From Roseovarius pacificus (GTDB lineage: Bacteria > Pseudomonadota > Alphaproteobacteria > Rhodobacterales > Rhodobacteraceae): a stretch of DNA of 64,000 nt. The notes beneath the pieces were generated by a model. It was not told the origin of the DNA. It made no database searches and saw only the letters and a list, made by a program, of their open reading frames with translations. Within the stretch, counting starts at the first letter, position 1. Each line of letters opens with the position of its first letter. Both the position numbers and the translations under genes were made by a program. Location of the stretch: assembly GCF_900142665.1 (NCBI RefSeq), contig NZ_FRBR01000001.1:496001-560000 (forward strand), read 5' to 3'. Shown piece after piece: positions 45,625 through 56,989 of the stretch.

Positions 45625-46920
45625 TTACTCCGCCGCCACTGCGCTGACACGACCGGATTTCTGGGCCTTGATACGGTCCTCGATCTCGTCGCGGAAGTTG
45701 CGAATCAGGCCCTGGATGGGCCAGGCCGACGCATCGCCAAGCGCGCAGATCGTGTGCCCCTCCACCTGTTTGGTCACATCGAACAACATGTCGATCTCTT
45801 CGACTTCGGCCTCGCCACGCACCAGCCGGTCCATGACCCGCATCATCCATCCGGTGCCTTCCCGGCATGGGGTGCACTGGCCACAGCTTTCGTGTTTGTA
45901 GAACTTCGACAGGCGCCAGATCGCCTTGATGATATCGGTCTGCTTGTCCATGACGATCACAGCCGCCGTACCGAGGCTCGATCCGACCTCGCGCAGGGCG
46001 TCGAAATCCATAACCGCATCGCGCATGTTCTCGCCCCGCACACAGGGCACCGACGAACCGCCCGGAATCACGGCCTTGAGGTTGTCCCACCCCCCGCGAA
46101 TACCGCCGCAATGCTTGTCGATCAGCTCTTCGAAGGTGATCGACATCGCCTCTTCGACGACGCAGGGATTATTGACATGGCCGGACACCGCGAACAGCTT
46201 GGTCCCCGCATTGTTGGGCCGCCCGAACGAAGCGAACCAGTCCGGTCCGCGCCGCAGGATCGTCGGTACGACGGCAATGGATTCCACGTTGTTCACCGTG
46301 GTCGGGCAACCGTAAACGCCAGCCATTGCCGGGAACGGCGGCTTCATGCGCGGCATGCCCTTCTTGCCTTCGAGGCTTTCCAGCAGCGCGGTTTCCTCGC
46401 CGCAGATATAGGCCCCGGCCCCGTGATGCAGGTAAAGATCGAAATCATAGCCCGATTTGCAGGCGTTCTTGCCGATCAGCCCGGCCTCGTAAGCCTCATC
46501 GATCGCGGCCTGCAATGCCTCGCGCTCACGAATGTACTCGCCGCGGATGTAGATATAACAGGCATGCGCGTTCATCGCGAAAGACGCGATCAGACATCCT
46601 TCGACCAGGGTGTGCGGATCATGACGCATGATTTCGCGGTCCTTGCAGGTGCCCGGCTCGGACTCATCCGCATTGACCACCAGATATGACGGACGCCCAT
46701 CACTTTCCTTGGGCATGAACGACCATTTGAGACCGGTCGGGAACCCCGCACCGCCACGGCCCCGCAGCCCGCTGGCCTTCATCTGTTCGATGATCCAGTC
46801 GCGACCGTTTTGCAGGATTTTCGCCGTCCCGTCCCAATGTCCACGTGCCTTGGCCCCGTTGAGGGAGCGGTCATGCATCCCGTAGAGATTGGTAAAGATA
46901 CGGTCTTCGTCCTTGAGCAT
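45625..46920 (-). CDS. nuoF: NADH-quinone oxidoreductase subunit F
   Basis: The 431-residue subunit binds NADH and FMN ([15 protein letters not shown] and [17 protein letters not shown]) and the 4Fe-4S cluster N3 ([12 protein letters not shown]). It is the electron entry point of complex I. Length and ends are normal. It lies 6 bases after the DUF5337 gene. Confidence 0.97.
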   Translation of the reverse strand: MLKDEDRIFTNLYGMHDRSLNGAKARGHWDGTAKILQNGRDWIIEQMKASGLRGRGGAGFPTGLKWSFMPKESDGRPSYLVVNADESEPGTCKDREIMRHDPHTLVEGCLIASFAMNAHACYIYIRGEYIREREALQAAIDEAYEAGLIGKNACKSGYDFDLYLHHGAGAYICGEETALLESLEGKKGMPRMKPPFPAMAGVYGCPTTVNNVESIAVVPTILRRGPDWFASFGRPNNAGTKLFAVSGHVNNPCVVEEAMSITFEELIDKHCGGIRGGWDNLKAVIPGGSSVPCVRGENMRDAVMDFDALREVGSSLGTAAVIVMDKQTDIIKAIWRLSKFYKHESCGQCTPCREGTGWMMRVMDRLVRGEAEVEEIDMLFDVTKQVEGHTICALGDASAWPIQGLIRNFRDEIEDRIKAQKSGRVSAVAAE

Positions 46921-46926
46921 CCGTTA

Positions 46927-47154
46927 TCACCCTCGGTTATCCCGGCGCGTGCGCCAGATTTGATAAGTTACCACCAAGGCCCAGATCAGGGCCGCGATGG
47001 CAGCAAGATCGAACAGAAAGACAAAGCGCACCGGCCAGCCCATCTGCCCTCCCAGCCATTGGGCGCCCATCCAGACCAGCATCGTCACGGCAATCACCAC
47101 ACCCACGGCGCGGCCCTTGCGTGCCAGATGCATATCGGTCGAACGGTCTCCCAT
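46927..47154 (-). CDS. DUF5337-type two-helix membrane protein
   Basis: The 75-residue protein has a charged N-terminus (DRSTDMHLARKGRAVG) and two membrane helices, about 15-35 and 42-64, ending TYQIWRTRRDNRG. It matches DUF5337, a small Rhodobacterales family encoded next to nuoF. Its function is unknown. It lies 17 bases after the HHH-domain gene. Confidence 0.8.
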   Translation of the reverse strand: MGDRSTDMHLARKGRAVGVVIAVTMLVWMGAQWLGGQMGWPVRFVFLFDLAAIAALIWALVVTYQIWRTRRDNRG

Positions 47155-47171
47155 CGTTTCGTTTCACTCCG

Positions 47172-47912
47172 TCAATATACGTCGCCGTCTTCGACGCGCT
47201 TGGAGAATTCTGTGTCACTGCCCCCGGCCAGAATCCGGGCCTGTTCGACCCAGTTGTCGCGGCTGACGCGCCCGCGGAAACCCTTGAGGTTGGCATCGAC
47301 CCAAGCCACCTCATCCACGCCCCAACCGGCGATCTGGTCGAAGTGGTAGAACCCCAGTTCATTACACAAGAGTTCCAGTTTGGGGCCAATCCCCTTGATC
47401 TGCTTGAGATCATCGGCATTTCCACCGCGCGGCGCGGACAAACCTTCGGGGCGGCTGCCCTCTTCGGTGCCTTCCTTGACGCCGTCGCCGTCATAATCGG
47501 GAATGGCGTCTTTCCCCGAAGCTTTGGTCGTTTCGACCGCATCGCCCGCCGTGCCCTTGGCCGACTTTGCCGCCTCGGCGATATCGCCGGTTGCATCTTT
47601 CGCGGCGCCTGCGGCTTTCTCACCGGCGTCCCTGGCCACTTTTGCTGTATCGGCCGCAACGGTCCTGGCCTTGTCGGCCACATCGGTCGCCGTGTCCTTG
47701 ACCGCGTGCGAGGTCGCGACAGGCTGTCCGGCTGCCGCGCAGAAAAGGCGTGTCAGGACCAAACCCAGAAATACCGCGATGGCCGCACCGGCCAACACCG
47801 CCGCCACGAAACCTACCGCCGACGTCGTGCCCCACAGCACCAGCACGCCAACAATGGCGGCGATGGCCCAGCAAACGATGCGGCACATGCTCCAACCTTC
47901 CGAATTCGACAT
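47172..47912 (-). CDS. Membrane-anchored HHH-domain protein, paralog of the NuoE tail
   Basis: The 246-residue protein has two membrane helices (about 10-55), an Ala/Lys/Asp-rich LEA-like segment (about 68-135, with repeated AAKDATGD-type units) and a DYDGDG acidic turn. Its C-terminal domain (about 165-246) begins [20 protein letters not shown], a helix-hairpin-helix fold. That domain matches residues 318-397 of NuoE almost residue for residue (SRDNWVEQA and TEFS blocks). HHH domains usually bind nucleic acid, but a structural role at complex I is plausible. A GTG one codon upstream is an alternative start. Confidence 0.85.
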   Translation of the reverse strand: MSNSEGWSMCRIVCWAIAAIVGVLVLWGTTSAVGFVAAVLAGAAIAVFLGLVLTRLFCAAAGQPVATSHAVKDTATDVADKARTVAADTAKVARDAGEKAAGAAKDATGDIAEAAKSAKGTAGDAVETTKASGKDAIPDYDGDGVKEGTEEGSRPEGLSAPRGGNADDLKQIKGIGPKLELLCNELGFYHFDQIAGWGVDEVAWVDANLKGFRGRVSRDNWVEQARILAGGSDTEFSKRVEDGDVY

Positions 47913-47949
47913 CACTAACTACCCCCTATTGGTGTCTAGACGGGCGCCT

Positions 47950-49143
47950 TCAATAGACGCCTCCTTTCTTGACCTTGGAGGAAAACTCCGTCTCCTTGCC
48001 CTCGGCCAGCAGTTTCGCCTGTTCGACCCAATTGTCGCGGCTGACGCGGCCCTTGAATCCTTCAAGGTTCTGGTCAACCCACTGCACCTCGTCCTCACTC
48101 CATTTCGCCACCTGGTCGAAATGGAAGAATCCCAGCTCGTGAAGCAGTTTTTCGAGTTTCGGTCCGACGCCCTTGATCTGCTTGAGGTCATCGGCCCCCG
48201 CTTTGCGGGGCGCTTTCATTGTACGTGGTTTCTTACCCGGCCCGGCGGCCTTGGGTTCCGCGGCAGGTTTGACTTCGGGTTTGGCCTTGGTTTCGGCCTG
48301 CGCCTCACGCTTGGAAATCCCCGTTTTATCAACGCTGGCATTGCCCGCAACTTTCGGTTTCGCGGCTCTGGCCCCCACCTCTTGGGGAGAGGCGTTCAGC
48401 TTGACGGCCGGGTCGGCGGGCTGATGGTTGGCCCCACGGTCACGCCACGGGGACAATAGCGGCACCTCGGTACCGTCGATACGCTTGATCGTGTCGCCGA
48501 TATCGGTGGCCCGCTGCACGCTGGCATTGTACTGGTGCCGACCGCTTTCGAAATCCTTGAGGCTGGTCAATCCCGACGCCGGTTCACTTGCATAACGGCC
48601 ATTTTGCGGGCCCGGCGTGGGCACCTTGCCTGCGGCCATCTCGTCGATGAGGCGTGCGAAACTCTCGGCGGTCAGGTCTTCGTAGTAATCCTTGCCGATC
48701 TGCGCCATGGGCGCGTTCGCGCAGGCGCCAAGGCACTCCACCTCTTCCCAGCTGAACTTACCATCCGCTGAAAGTTCATGTGCGTTCGGCGCTATCTTTT
48801 CACGGCAAACCGCGATCAGGTCTTCGGCGCCGCAGATCATGCAAGAGGTCGTGCCGCAGACCTGAATATGCGCCACACTGCCGACCGGCTGTAGCTGGAA
48901 CATGAAATAGAAGGTCGCGACTTCGAGCGCGCGGATATATTGCATCCCCAGCATCTCGGCGACATATTCGATCGCCTTGCGGGTCAACCAGCCTTCCTGC
49001 TCTTGCGCGCGCCACAACAGCGGAATCACCGCACTGGCCTGACGGCCCTCGGGATACTTGGTCATCTGAGCCTCGGCCCAGGCCTGGTTTTCAGGCGTGA
49101 AGGCAAAGCTGTCGGGCTGCTCGTGGTGGAGACGTCTCAGCAT
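47950..49143 (-). CDS. nuoE: NADH-quinone oxidoreductase subunit E with C-terminal extension
   Basis: The 397-residue protein is over twice the usual length. Residues 1-180 are the thioredoxin-like 2Fe-2S subunit with Cys96, 101, 137 and 141 (CGTTSC and CLGAC). Residues 200-315 are a Lys/Ala/Pro-rich linker and 318-397 are a helix-hairpin-helix domain paralogous to that of the next gene. Long NuoE forms are known from Rhodobacter. The stop of the preceding lipoprotein gene is adjacent to the start. Confidence 0.96.
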   Translation of the reverse strand: MLRRLHHEQPDSFAFTPENQAWAEAQMTKYPEGRQASAVIPLLWRAQEQEGWLTRKAIEYVAEMLGMQYIRALEVATFYFMFQLQPVGSVAHIQVCGTTSCMICGAEDLIAVCREKIAPNAHELSADGKFSWEEVECLGACANAPMAQIGKDYYEDLTAESFARLIDEMAAGKVPTPGPQNGRYASEPASGLTSLKDFESGRHQYNASVQRATDIGDTIKRIDGTEVPLLSPWRDRGANHQPADPAVKLNASPQEVGARAAKPKVAGNASVDKTGISKREAQAETKAKPEVKPAAEPKAAGPGKKPRTMKAPRKAGADDLKQIKGVGPKLEKLLHELGFFHFDQVAKWSEDEVQWVDQNLEGFKGRVSRDNWVEQAKLLAEGKETEFSSKVKKGGVY

Positions 49144-49431
49144 CTAGGCACAGGCTCCTGTCGTCAGTTTCACACCGCCTTGGGGCAAGCGTTCGGCCTT
49201 GCCCGTGGCCAGCATGTATGAGGTGATCGCCTTGGACTGCTCGCGGGTCAGCCCCGCTTGCAGCTCGACCGGCTGATAATCGGCTTCGGTCACCATCTGG
49301 CAGCCGATGGTCGATACGGCCAGTTCATATTCCGAAATATCGGCAGGTTCGACACCTTCGGGCGGCACATCACAGGCCGCCAGCGGAAGGATACTCAGCA
49401 CAGCGACGGCTTTCGTCACATAATTGATCAC
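49144..49431 (-). CDS. Small lipoprotein between nuoD and nuoE
   Basis: The 95-residue protein starts [20 protein letters not shown], a lipobox with the Cys at 20. The mature part is about 75 residues with two more cysteines. It overlaps the nuoD end by 4 bases (ATGA). No family is recognised. It is one of three lipoproteins interleaved in this operon. Confidence 0.8.
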   Translation of the reverse strand: MINYVTKAVAVLSILPLAACDVPPEGVEPADISEYELAVSTIGCQMVTEADYQPVELQAGLTREQSKAITSYMLATGKAERLPQGGVKLTTGACA

Positions 49432-50648
49432 CGGTCGATCTCCCCGAACACAACATCCATGGTCCCGATAATGGCTGCCACATCGGCCAATTGATGCCCG
49501 CCAGCCACATGGTCCATTGCCTGAAGGTGCAGGAAACCGGGCGCGCGCAGCTTGGCGCGATAGGGCTTGTTGGTGCCATCGGCCACCAGATACACGCCGA
49601 ATTCCCCCTTGGGGGCCTCGACGGCGGCATAAACCTCGCCCTCGGGCACGCGGAACCCTTCGGTATACAGCTTGAAGTGATGGATCAATGCCTCCATCGA
49701 GGTCTTCATCTCACCACGGGCTGGCGGGGTCAGCTTGCCACGCGCCAGAATATCGCCCTGCCCTTCGCGCGCACGCAGTTTTTCGATCGCCTGATGGATG
49801 ATCGAAACCGATTGGCGCATCTCTTCCATCCGCACCAGATAGCGATCATAGCAATCGCCGTTCTTTCCTACGGGAATCTGGAATTCAAACTCGTCATAGC
49901 ACTCATAGGGCTGCGCCCGGCGCAGATCCCACGCCAGACCGCTGCCGCGCACCATCACGCCCGAGAAACCCCAGTTCTGGATATCTTCTTCGGTCACGAC
50001 ACCGATATCGGCGTTGCGCTGCTTGAAAATCCGGTTCTCGGTCAGCAGGCCGTCGATATCGTCAAGAGCCTTGGGAAATTCATTGGCCCAGGTTTCGATA
50101 TCGTCGATCAGGGCGGGCGGCAGATCCTGATGCACCCCACCGGGGCGGAAATAAGCCGCGTGCAGGCGCGCGCCGCAGGCCCGCTCGTAGAATTCCATCA
50201 GCTTTTCGCGCTCTTCAAACCCCCAGAGCGGCGGGGTCAGCGCGCCAACGTCCATCGCCTGCGTGGTGACGTTCAGCAGATGGTTCAGGATACGGCCGAT
50301 TTCCGAAAAGAGCACCCGGATCAGCTGTGCCCGGCGCGGCACCTCGACGCCCGTCAGCTTTTCGATGGCCAGACACCAGGCATGCTCCTGATTCATCGGC
50401 GCCACGTAATCGAGCCGGTCGAAATAAGGCAGGTTTTGCAGGTAAGTGCGGCTTTCCATCAGCTTTTCGGTGCCGCGATGCAGCAGGCCGATATGCGGAT
50501 CGCACCGCTCGACAATCTCACCGTCGAGTTCCAGCACCAGCCGCAACACCCCGTGCGCCGCCGGGTGCTGAGGACCGAAATTCAGGTTGAAATTGCGGAT
50601 TTTCTGTTCGCCCGTCAGGGCATCGTCAAACTTGGAGCCGTCCATCAC
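49428..50648 (-). CDS. nuoD: NADH-quinone oxidoreductase subunit D
   Basis: The 406-residue subunit helps form the quinone-binding cavity. [42 protein letters not shown] and the C-terminal DVVFGEIDR are diagnostic. It overlaps the flanking small genes by 4 bases on each side. Confidence 0.97.
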   Translation of the reverse strand: MMDGSKFDDALTGEQKIRNFNLNFGPQHPAAHGVLRLVLELDGEIVERCDPHIGLLHRGTEKLMESRTYLQNLPYFDRLDYVAPMNQEHAWCLAIEKLTGVEVPRRAQLIRVLFSEIGRILNHLLNVTTQAMDVGALTPPLWGFEEREKLMEFYERACGARLHAAYFRPGGVHQDLPPALIDDIETWANEFPKALDDIDGLLTENRIFKQRNADIGVVTEEDIQNWGFSGVMVRGSGLAWDLRRAQPYECYDEFEFQIPVGKNGDCYDRYLVRMEEMRQSVSIIHQAIEKLRAREGQGDILARGKLTPPARGEMKTSMEALIHHFKLYTEGFRVPEGEVYAAVEAPKGEFGVYLVADGTNKPYRAKLRAPGFLHLQAMDHVAGGHQLADVAAIIGTMDVVFGEIDR

Positions 50649-50851
50649 GCACGCCCTCCGTCAATCTTGTCGCGAAACGCCATGACCCACAGCAGGATCA
50701 GCGCGCCGAGAGGGATGATAGAAACCAGAGCCACCCAGCTTGGAATGCCGAATTTCGGCAACAGCCGCCAGAACGGCACCACGACCAACACGGCCATGAC
50801 AACGAGGAACAGAAAACCGCCGCCGCCCATTCCGTAACCTCCGCCCATCAT
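50645..50851 (-). CDS. Small membrane protein between nuoC and nuoD
   Basis: The 68-residue protein has a Gly-rich N-terminus ([12 protein letters not shown]), two membrane helices (about 13-28 and 39-57) and a charged end. It overlaps nuoC and nuoD by 4 bases on each side, so it is made with complex I. No family name can be given with confidence. Confidence 0.8.
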   Translation of the reverse strand: MMGGGYGMGGGGFLFLVVMAVLVVVPFWRLLPKFGIPSWVALVSIIPLGALILLWVMAFRDKIDGGRA

Positions 50852-51456
50852 TTCGCCTCCTCCTGCTTTTCATCACCCGGAAGGATGTATTCCGCCCCTT
50901 CCCACGGCGACATGAAGTCGAACTGCCGGTATTCCTGAACAAGGCTGACGGGCTCGTAAACGACGCGCTTCTGCACCTCGTCATAGCGCACCTCGGTATA
51001 GCCCGTGGTCGGGAAATCCTTGCGCAGCGGATGCCCGCGAAATCCATAGTCGGTCAGGATGCGGCGCAGGTCCGGATGGCCCGAAAACAGGATACCGAAC
51101 ATGTCGAACACTTCGCGCTCGAACCAGTTGGCCGAAGGGTGCACATCAGTGATCGAGGGCACCATATCCTCTTCGCGCACGGCAACACGCAGGCGAATAC
51201 GCTGGTTCTGGTACATGCTCAGGAAATGGTAGACCACATCGAACCGCTTGGCCCGCTCGGGGTAATCGACGGCGGTGATGTCCACCAAAGTAGAGAAACG
51301 ACAGGTCTGGTCGGTTTTCAGAAACTCCACCAGTCCCACGATATTGGCCAGCGCGACATCCACGTTCAGTTCGTCATGGGTGACATCCCAACCCAGCACG
51401 CAATCGGGGCGTTTGACCTCGATATGGGCGCCCAGTTCTTTCAGCGCGTTGCTCAT
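50848..51456 (-). CDS. nuoC: NADH-quinone oxidoreductase subunit C
   Basis: The 202-residue peripheral-arm subunit has [22 protein letters not shown] and [23 protein letters not shown], the family signature. In this organism nuoC and nuoD are separate, not fused as in Escherichia coli. Confidence 0.97.
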   Translation of the reverse strand: MSNALKELGAHIEVKRPDCVLGWDVTHDELNVDVALANIVGLVEFLKTDQTCRFSTLVDITAVDYPERAKRFDVVYHFLSMYQNQRIRLRVAVREEDMVPSITDVHPSANWFEREVFDMFGILFSGHPDLRRILTDYGFRGHPLRKDFPTTGYTEVRYDEVQKRVVYEPVSLVQEYRQFDFMSPWEGAEYILPGDEKQEEAK

Positions 51457-51511
51457 CGTTTTCGTCCTTTCGCGCGGCCCGTATTGGCGCGCCGTTATCT
51501 GTCAGGCGCGC

Positions 51512-52401
<890 letters not shown>

Positions 52402-52620
52402 GGGATGGCTCCTTTCATGCGCGTCGCGCACGCATTCAGATGGCTGTACAGACTATCGCAGGGTTTACCCCCGCCCCCGATCAGGGTCAACCGACGCAGA
52501 ACATATTCCAATTTGTGAAACTGTTTGTCGTAATCAATGTATTCTACAGTACACAAATAAGGCGAATACGCTGAAGTTATACGCAGAAAACCCAGGCAGG
52601 CCTGGCTTTCAGGACAGTTG
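52402..52620 (-). promoter_or_regulatory. nuo operon promoter region
   Basis: The stretch between nuoA and the end of the leucine operon is markedly AT-rich around 52500-52580 compared with the genes on either side, as expected for a promoter. I could not settle on single -35 and -10 boxes and saw no FNR-type box. Confidence 0.45.
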
Positions 52621-52624
52621 AACA

Positions 52625-52647
52625 GGACAGGCGCACACGCCCTGTCC
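52625..52647 (-). terminator. Hairpin after the leucine operon
   Basis: GGACAGG/CCTGTCC with a 9-base loop lies 19 bases after the hydratase stop codon on the minus strand and is followed by TGTTCAACTGT. It probably separates this operon from nuo. Confidence 0.6.
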
Positions 52648-52665
52648 GCGGGCCTGCCGAATCTT

Positions 52666-53448
52666 TCAGCTTGTCCAGGACGGTTTGCTCTTGCCGAAAA
52701 ATGCGCCGATCCCTTCCGGTGCTTCCTCGCCCCGCCAGCACGCCGCCAGTTCCTCCACCGTGTGAGCGATAACCGAGTCGTCGATACGCGGGCCGAGATG
52801 GCGCAGCAACGCCTTGGCCCGCGCAACCGCCCCCGGCGCACATTCAAGATACGGGGCGACTTCGGCTTCGATGGCCGTATCCAGTTCGACCTCGGGCACG
52901 GCGCGGGCCAAAAGGTTCAGCGTCACCCCCTCATCCGCACCGAACCGGCGGCCCGACATGAACACGCGCCGCGCCTTGTCTTCGCCCATCCGGGCGCAGA
53001 CATAGGGCCCGATGGTCGCCGGGATCAGCCCCAGCCGGGTTTCCGTGAATCCCAGCAGGATATGATCGGCCCCGATGGCCACGTCGCATACGCTGGCCAT
53101 GCCCAAACCTCCGCCAAAGGCATTGCCATGCACCCGCCCGATCATGGGTTTCGGCAGGGTATTGAGCGCCTGCAACATATGCGCCAGCTTGGCGGCTTCG
53201 CTCGAACGCGTTTCGGAGTCGGCTTCGAACTGCTCGCGCATCCAGCCCAGATCTCCGCCCGCACAGAACGTCTTGCCCTTCGCGGCCAGAACGACCACGC
53301 GCACTGCCTCATCCGCAGCCAGTTGTCCTGCGGCCTGCGTCAGTTCCGCAATCATCTGCGCCGACAAGGCATTATGCTTTTCCGCCCGGTCCAGCCAAAG
53401 GGTGGCCACACCACGCGCGTCGCACTCGATACTGATGGTTTCAAACAT
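52666..53448 (-). CDS. liuC: Methylglutaconyl-CoA hydratase (crotonase)
   Basis: The 260-residue crotonase has KTFCAGGDLGWMRE (about 58-71) and GRVHGNAFGGGLGMASVCDVA (about 103-123), and ETRLGLIPATIGPYV with the catalytic Glu region. Its position beside HMG-CoA lyase and methylcrotonyl-CoA carboxylase makes 3-methylglutaconyl-CoA the likely substrate. It is the last gene of the leucine string, 39 bases after HMG-CoA lyase. Confidence 0.92.
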   Translation of the reverse strand: MFETISIECDARGVATLWLDRAEKHNALSAQMIAELTQAAGQLAADEAVRVVVLAAKGKTFCAGGDLGWMREQFEADSETRSSEAAKLAHMLQALNTLPKPMIGRVHGNAFGGGLGMASVCDVAIGADHILLGFTETRLGLIPATIGPYVCARMGEDKARRVFMSGRRFGADEGVTLNLLARAVPEVELDTAIEAEVAPYLECAPGAVARAKALLRHLGPRIDDSVIAHTVEELAACWRGEEAPEGIGAFFGKSKPSWTS

Positions 53449-53487
53449 TCCTTACCCTCCTGCAATCCCGACGTTGAGCGACCGGCT

Positions 53488-54342
53488 TCAACCGGTCCGC
53501 ATCGCACGCGCCATGTCCGCCGCCATGTCCAGAACCGCGCGGTCAAGGCCGGTCGCATACCCAAGCGCGGTCAGACAATCGTGCACAGCCTCGGTCGCGA
53601 CATTCCCCGCAGCACCAGGGGCGTACGGACATCCGCCCAGCCCCCCCACAGCGGCATCGAAAACCCGCAAACCACGCGCCAGCGACGCCTCGATATTCTC
53701 CAGCGCGCGACCGCCGGTGTCATGATAGTGTCCGGCCAGCCGGTCCGCCGGAACCGCCTGACAGACAGCGCGCAACATCGCGTCGATGCTTTCGGGGGTG
53801 CCCTGCCCGATGGTGTCACCCAATGACACCTCGTAACAGCCCATCTCGAACAGCCTGGCCGCCACACGCGCCACATCGGACGGGGCGACCGGCCCGTCAT
53901 AGGGGCAATCCGTCACACATGACACATACCCCCGCACCGGCAAGCCGACGGTTTTCGCGGCCTCCATGACCGGCGCGAACCGTTCAAGACTTTCCTCAAT
54001 CGTCGCGTTGATATTGGCCTTCGAAAACCCTTCCGAGGCCGATCCGAACACCGCCACCTCATCGGCTTTCGCCGCCACCGCGCCCTCGAACCCGCGCAGA
54101 TTGGGGGTCAGCGCCGCATAACGCACGCCCGGTGCACGGGCGATCCCGGCCAGAACATCCGCCGAATCCGCCATTTGCGGCACCCATTTCGGGCTGACGA
54201 AACTGGCCACCTCGATACGCCGGAACCCCGCCCCGCTCAGGCAATCGACCAGGGCGACCTTGTCCACCGTCGGGATCTGGCGCTTCTCGTTCTGCAACCC
54301 GTCGCGCGGGCCTACTTCGAAAATCTCGACCGTTTCAGCCAT
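53488..54342 (-). CDS. liuE: Hydroxymethylglutaryl-CoA lyase
   Basis: The 284-residue TIM-barrel enzyme splits HMG-CoA to acetyl-CoA and acetoacetate, the last leucine step. EVGPRDGLQNEK opens it, LAGHYHDTGG has the metal histidines, and GLGGCPYAPGAAGNVATEA has the catalytic Cys. The ATG at 54342 overlaps the GST end by 8 bases. An upstream ATG is possible but outside the family's start. Confidence 0.96.
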   Translation of the reverse strand: MAETVEIFEVGPRDGLQNEKRQIPTVDKVALVDCLSGAGFRRIEVASFVSPKWVPQMADSADVLAGIARAPGVRYAALTPNLRGFEGAVAAKADEVAVFGSASEGFSKANINATIEESLERFAPVMEAAKTVGLPVRGYVSCVTDCPYDGPVAPSDVARVAARLFEMGCYEVSLGDTIGQGTPESIDAMLRAVCQAVPADRLAGHYHDTGGRALENIEASLARGLRVFDAAVGGLGGCPYAPGAAGNVATEAVHDCLTALGYATGLDRAVLDMAADMARAMRTG

Positions 54343-55003
54343 CCCATGCCTCATAGAAATCCTGTTCATAAATCAAGGAACTCTCCGGCCTCGGCAACGA
54401 CGCCTGAAATCCCTCGCGTTCGGTAATCCGCTCAAACCATTTTCCGGTTTCAGGGAAGCCCTCCAGCCGCGCGAAGCGACGCGCCATATACACAGCCTGA
54501 CCGACAGCGATATCGCAGGCCGAGAACCCGCCCGTCAGCAGGTAGTCGCGATTTTCCAAAGGCGTGGACAGGCGCGCCTCGATCGCCTCATAGCATTTGC
54601 GCAATCGTGCGGCCTCAAGCTTCATGACGATCGGGCTGCGCATCGAATCTTCGTAGAGCATGATATGCTGCTGCGTCAGCGCCGCCACATGCTGACTGAC
54701 GGTTTCGGCAAAATGCACCCAGACCAGCCACGCCATGCGATCCATGCTGCCCGGCAACCGGCCAAGCCCAGCCTCGGGGAAGCGTTCGCAAAGATATTCG
54801 ACCATCGCGCCGGATTCGAACATCCGCTCGCCTTCGATCTCAAGCGCGGGTACCCGCCCCGCCGGCGACAGCGACAGGAATTCGGGCGCGCGCAAGGATT
54901 TATCGAAGGCATGTTCGACCACCTGAAAATCTACACCCAGTTCGTGCAGCAACCACAAGACCCGCATCGAACGGCTTTGCGGAACATGATGCAGGGTGAT
55001 CAT
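54335..55003 (-). CDS. Glutathione S-transferase-like protein
   Basis: The 222-residue protein has a thioredoxin-like N-terminal domain (TLHHVPQSRSMRVLWLLHELG, then SPAGRVPALEIEG and ESGAMVEYLCERF) and a helical C-terminal domain. A Ser in the SRS segment near residue 11 is the likely glutathione contact. It overlaps mccA by 4 bases and the lyase gene by 8, so it is part of the leucine operon. Its task there is unknown; detoxifying reactive enoyl-CoA by-products is a guess. Confidence 0.88.
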   Translation of the reverse strand: MITLHHVPQSRSMRVLWLLHELGVDFQVVEHAFDKSLRAPEFLSLSPAGRVPALEIEGERMFESGAMVEYLCERFPEAGLGRLPGSMDRMAWLVWVHFAETVSQHVAALTQQHIMLYEDSMRSPIVMKLEAARLRKCYEAIEARLSTPLENRDYLLTGGFSACDIAVGQAVYMARRFARLEGFPETGKWFERITEREGFQASLPRPESSLIYEQDFYEAWDG

Positions 55004-56955
55004 GCCGCCTCTCCTTCCTCGTCCTCGCTGGCCAGCCGGATCAGGGCCGCTCCGGCCTCGACCTGCGCGCCCTCTTCGACCAGCACCTCGTCAACCGTGC
55101 CGTCCCGCGCGGCCAGAAGCGAATGCTCCATCTTCATGGCCTCCAGCACCGCCAGCCGGTCGCCTTCTCTGACCTCCTGCCCCGGTTTGGCCAGAACCGC
55201 CTTGACCAGTCCGGGCATGGGCGCCTCGATCACATCACGATCCCCGCCAGCCATGGCCGCGCGATCCAGTGGATCGACGATATCGAAGTCCAGACCGTAA
55301 TCGTCGAACACCGTCACCAGATGCCCCGACACCGCCACGTTCGCGGCCGCCTGCCCATCGAGTTGCCATCGCCCACCCACGCGCCGCGCTTCCACCGTGG
55401 TGTCACCGATCTGCACATCATGGGCCTCCGCCGACAAGCTCTGAACACGCACGGCAATCTCATCGCCCTGACGATGCAGGTGCACCGTACGGGTCAGCGG
55501 CGACCACAGGGTGAAGCCCGTCGCGCCTTCTGTTGCATCCAGCACGCCCATGGCGGCAAGGGCTGCCAGGGCGATATCGCGCGTATCCGGCGCGGGCTCA
55601 ACCACCAGCATATCCAGATCGCGCGCGATCAGGCCCGTGTCGACTTCGCCGGCGGCAAACCCCTCATGCGCGGCCAAAGCCCCCAGAAAGCCGAGATTGG
55701 TCACCGTCCCCGCCACCTCGCAATCCCGCAACGCCGCTGACAGGCGGCGCAACGCGCCCGCACGGGTTGCCCCGTGAGTGATCAGCTTGGCGATCATCGG
55801 ATCGTAATGCGGCGATATCTCATCACCCGCACGTACCCCGGTATCGGCGCGCGCCCCATCGGGGAACCGCAGATGCGCCAGCCGCCCCGTGGCGGGCAGG
55901 AACCCCTTGGGCACATCCTCGGCATAAAGCCGCGCCTCGAAGGCATGACCGTTGATCTGCAACTCATCCTGACACTTGGGCAGCCCTTCACCGCTGGCCA
56001 CGCGCAACTGCCACTCCACAAGGTCAACGCCGGTAATCGCCTCGGTCACCGGATGCTCGACCTGCAAGCGCGTGTTCATTTCCATGAACCAGAACCCATC
56101 GGGGCGCAGCCCGCGGCTGCCATCCACGATGAACTCCACCGTCCCGGCCCCGGCATAGCCGATCGCCTCGGCGGCGCGCACCGCCGCCTGCCCCATCGCC
56201 GCGCGCATCTCATCGGTCATGCCCGGTGCGGGGGCCTCTTCGATGACCTTCTGGTGACGGCGCTGAAGCGAGCAATCGCGCTCGAACAGATGGACGGCGC
56301 CTTGCCCGTCGCCAAAGACCTGCACCTCGATATGGCGCGGCTTCTGGATGAACTTCTCGATCAGCACCGCATCGTTGCCAAAGGCGGTCCTGGCTTCGCT
56401 GCGCGCGCTGTCCAGCGCATCGGCAAAATCGCCTGCACGTTCCACCAGCCGCATGCCCTTGCCGCCGCCGCCCGCAACGGCCTTGATCAGTACCGGATAG
56501 CCAATCGCATCGGCAGCCCCCGAGAGGTGCTCGGGGTCCTGGTTGTCGCCGTGATACCCCGGCACCACCGGCACGCCCGCCTCTTCCATCAGCACCTTGG
56601 CCGCATCCTTGAGCCCCATGGCACGGATCGCCCTGGCCGACGGCCCGATAAAGGCCAGCCCCGCCGCTTCGACCGCCTCGACGAAATCGGGGTTCTCGGA
56701 CAGGAACCCATAGCCGGGGTGAATGGCCTGCGCCCCGGTCTGTAACGCCGCCTCGATGATCGCATCGCCCCGCAGATAACTGTCGGCGGGGGCCGGCCCA
56801 CCGATATGCACGGCCCGGTCCGCCATTGCCACATGGCGCGCGGCCCGGTCGGCATCGGAATACACCGCCACCGTGCGCACTCCCATCTTCCTCGCGGTGT
56901 CGATCACCCGGCAGGCGATCTCGCCGCGGTTGGCTATCAGGATCGTTTCAAACAT
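55000..56955 (-). CDS. liuD: Methylcrotonyl-CoA carboxylase, biotin subunit
   Basis: The 651-residue alpha subunit has biotin carboxylase (about 1-450: FETILIANRGEIACRVI, AVAGGGGKGMR, MNTRLQVEHPVTE) and a C-terminal biotinyl domain with biotinylated Lys608 in EAMKMEH. It carboxylates biotin for the MccB partner encoded at 58075. BirA at 32572 would attach the biotin. The ATG is followed by a family-normal start. Confidence 0.95.
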   Translation of the reverse strand: MFETILIANRGEIACRVIDTARKMGVRTVAVYSDADRAARHVAMADRAVHIGGPAPADSYLRGDAIIEAALQTGAQAIHPGYGFLSENPDFVEAVEAAGLAFIGPSARAIRAMGLKDAAKVLMEEAGVPVVPGYHGDNQDPEHLSGAADAIGYPVLIKAVAGGGGKGMRLVERAGDFADALDSARSEARTAFGNDAVLIEKFIQKPRHIEVQVFGDGQGAVHLFERDCSLQRRHQKVIEEAPAPGMTDEMRAAMGQAAVRAAEAIGYAGAGTVEFIVDGSRGLRPDGFWFMEMNTRLQVEHPVTEAITGVDLVEWQLRVASGEGLPKCQDELQINGHAFEARLYAEDVPKGFLPATGRLAHLRFPDGARADTGVRAGDEISPHYDPMIAKLITHGATRAGALRRLSAALRDCEVAGTVTNLGFLGALAAHEGFAAGEVDTGLIARDLDMLVVEPAPDTRDIALAALAAMGVLDATEGATGFTLWSPLTRTVHLHRQGDEIAVRVQSLSAEAHDVQIGDTTVEARRVGGRWQLDGQAAANVAVSGHLVTVFDDYGLDFDIVDPLDRAAMAGGDRDVIEAPMPGLVKAVLAKPGQEVREGDRLAVLEAMKMEHSLLAARDGTVDEVLVEEGAQVEAGAALIRLASEDEEGEAA

Positions 56956-56989
56956 CGGTTTCTCTCCTGTCGGGCAGGTTTCGCCCGCT

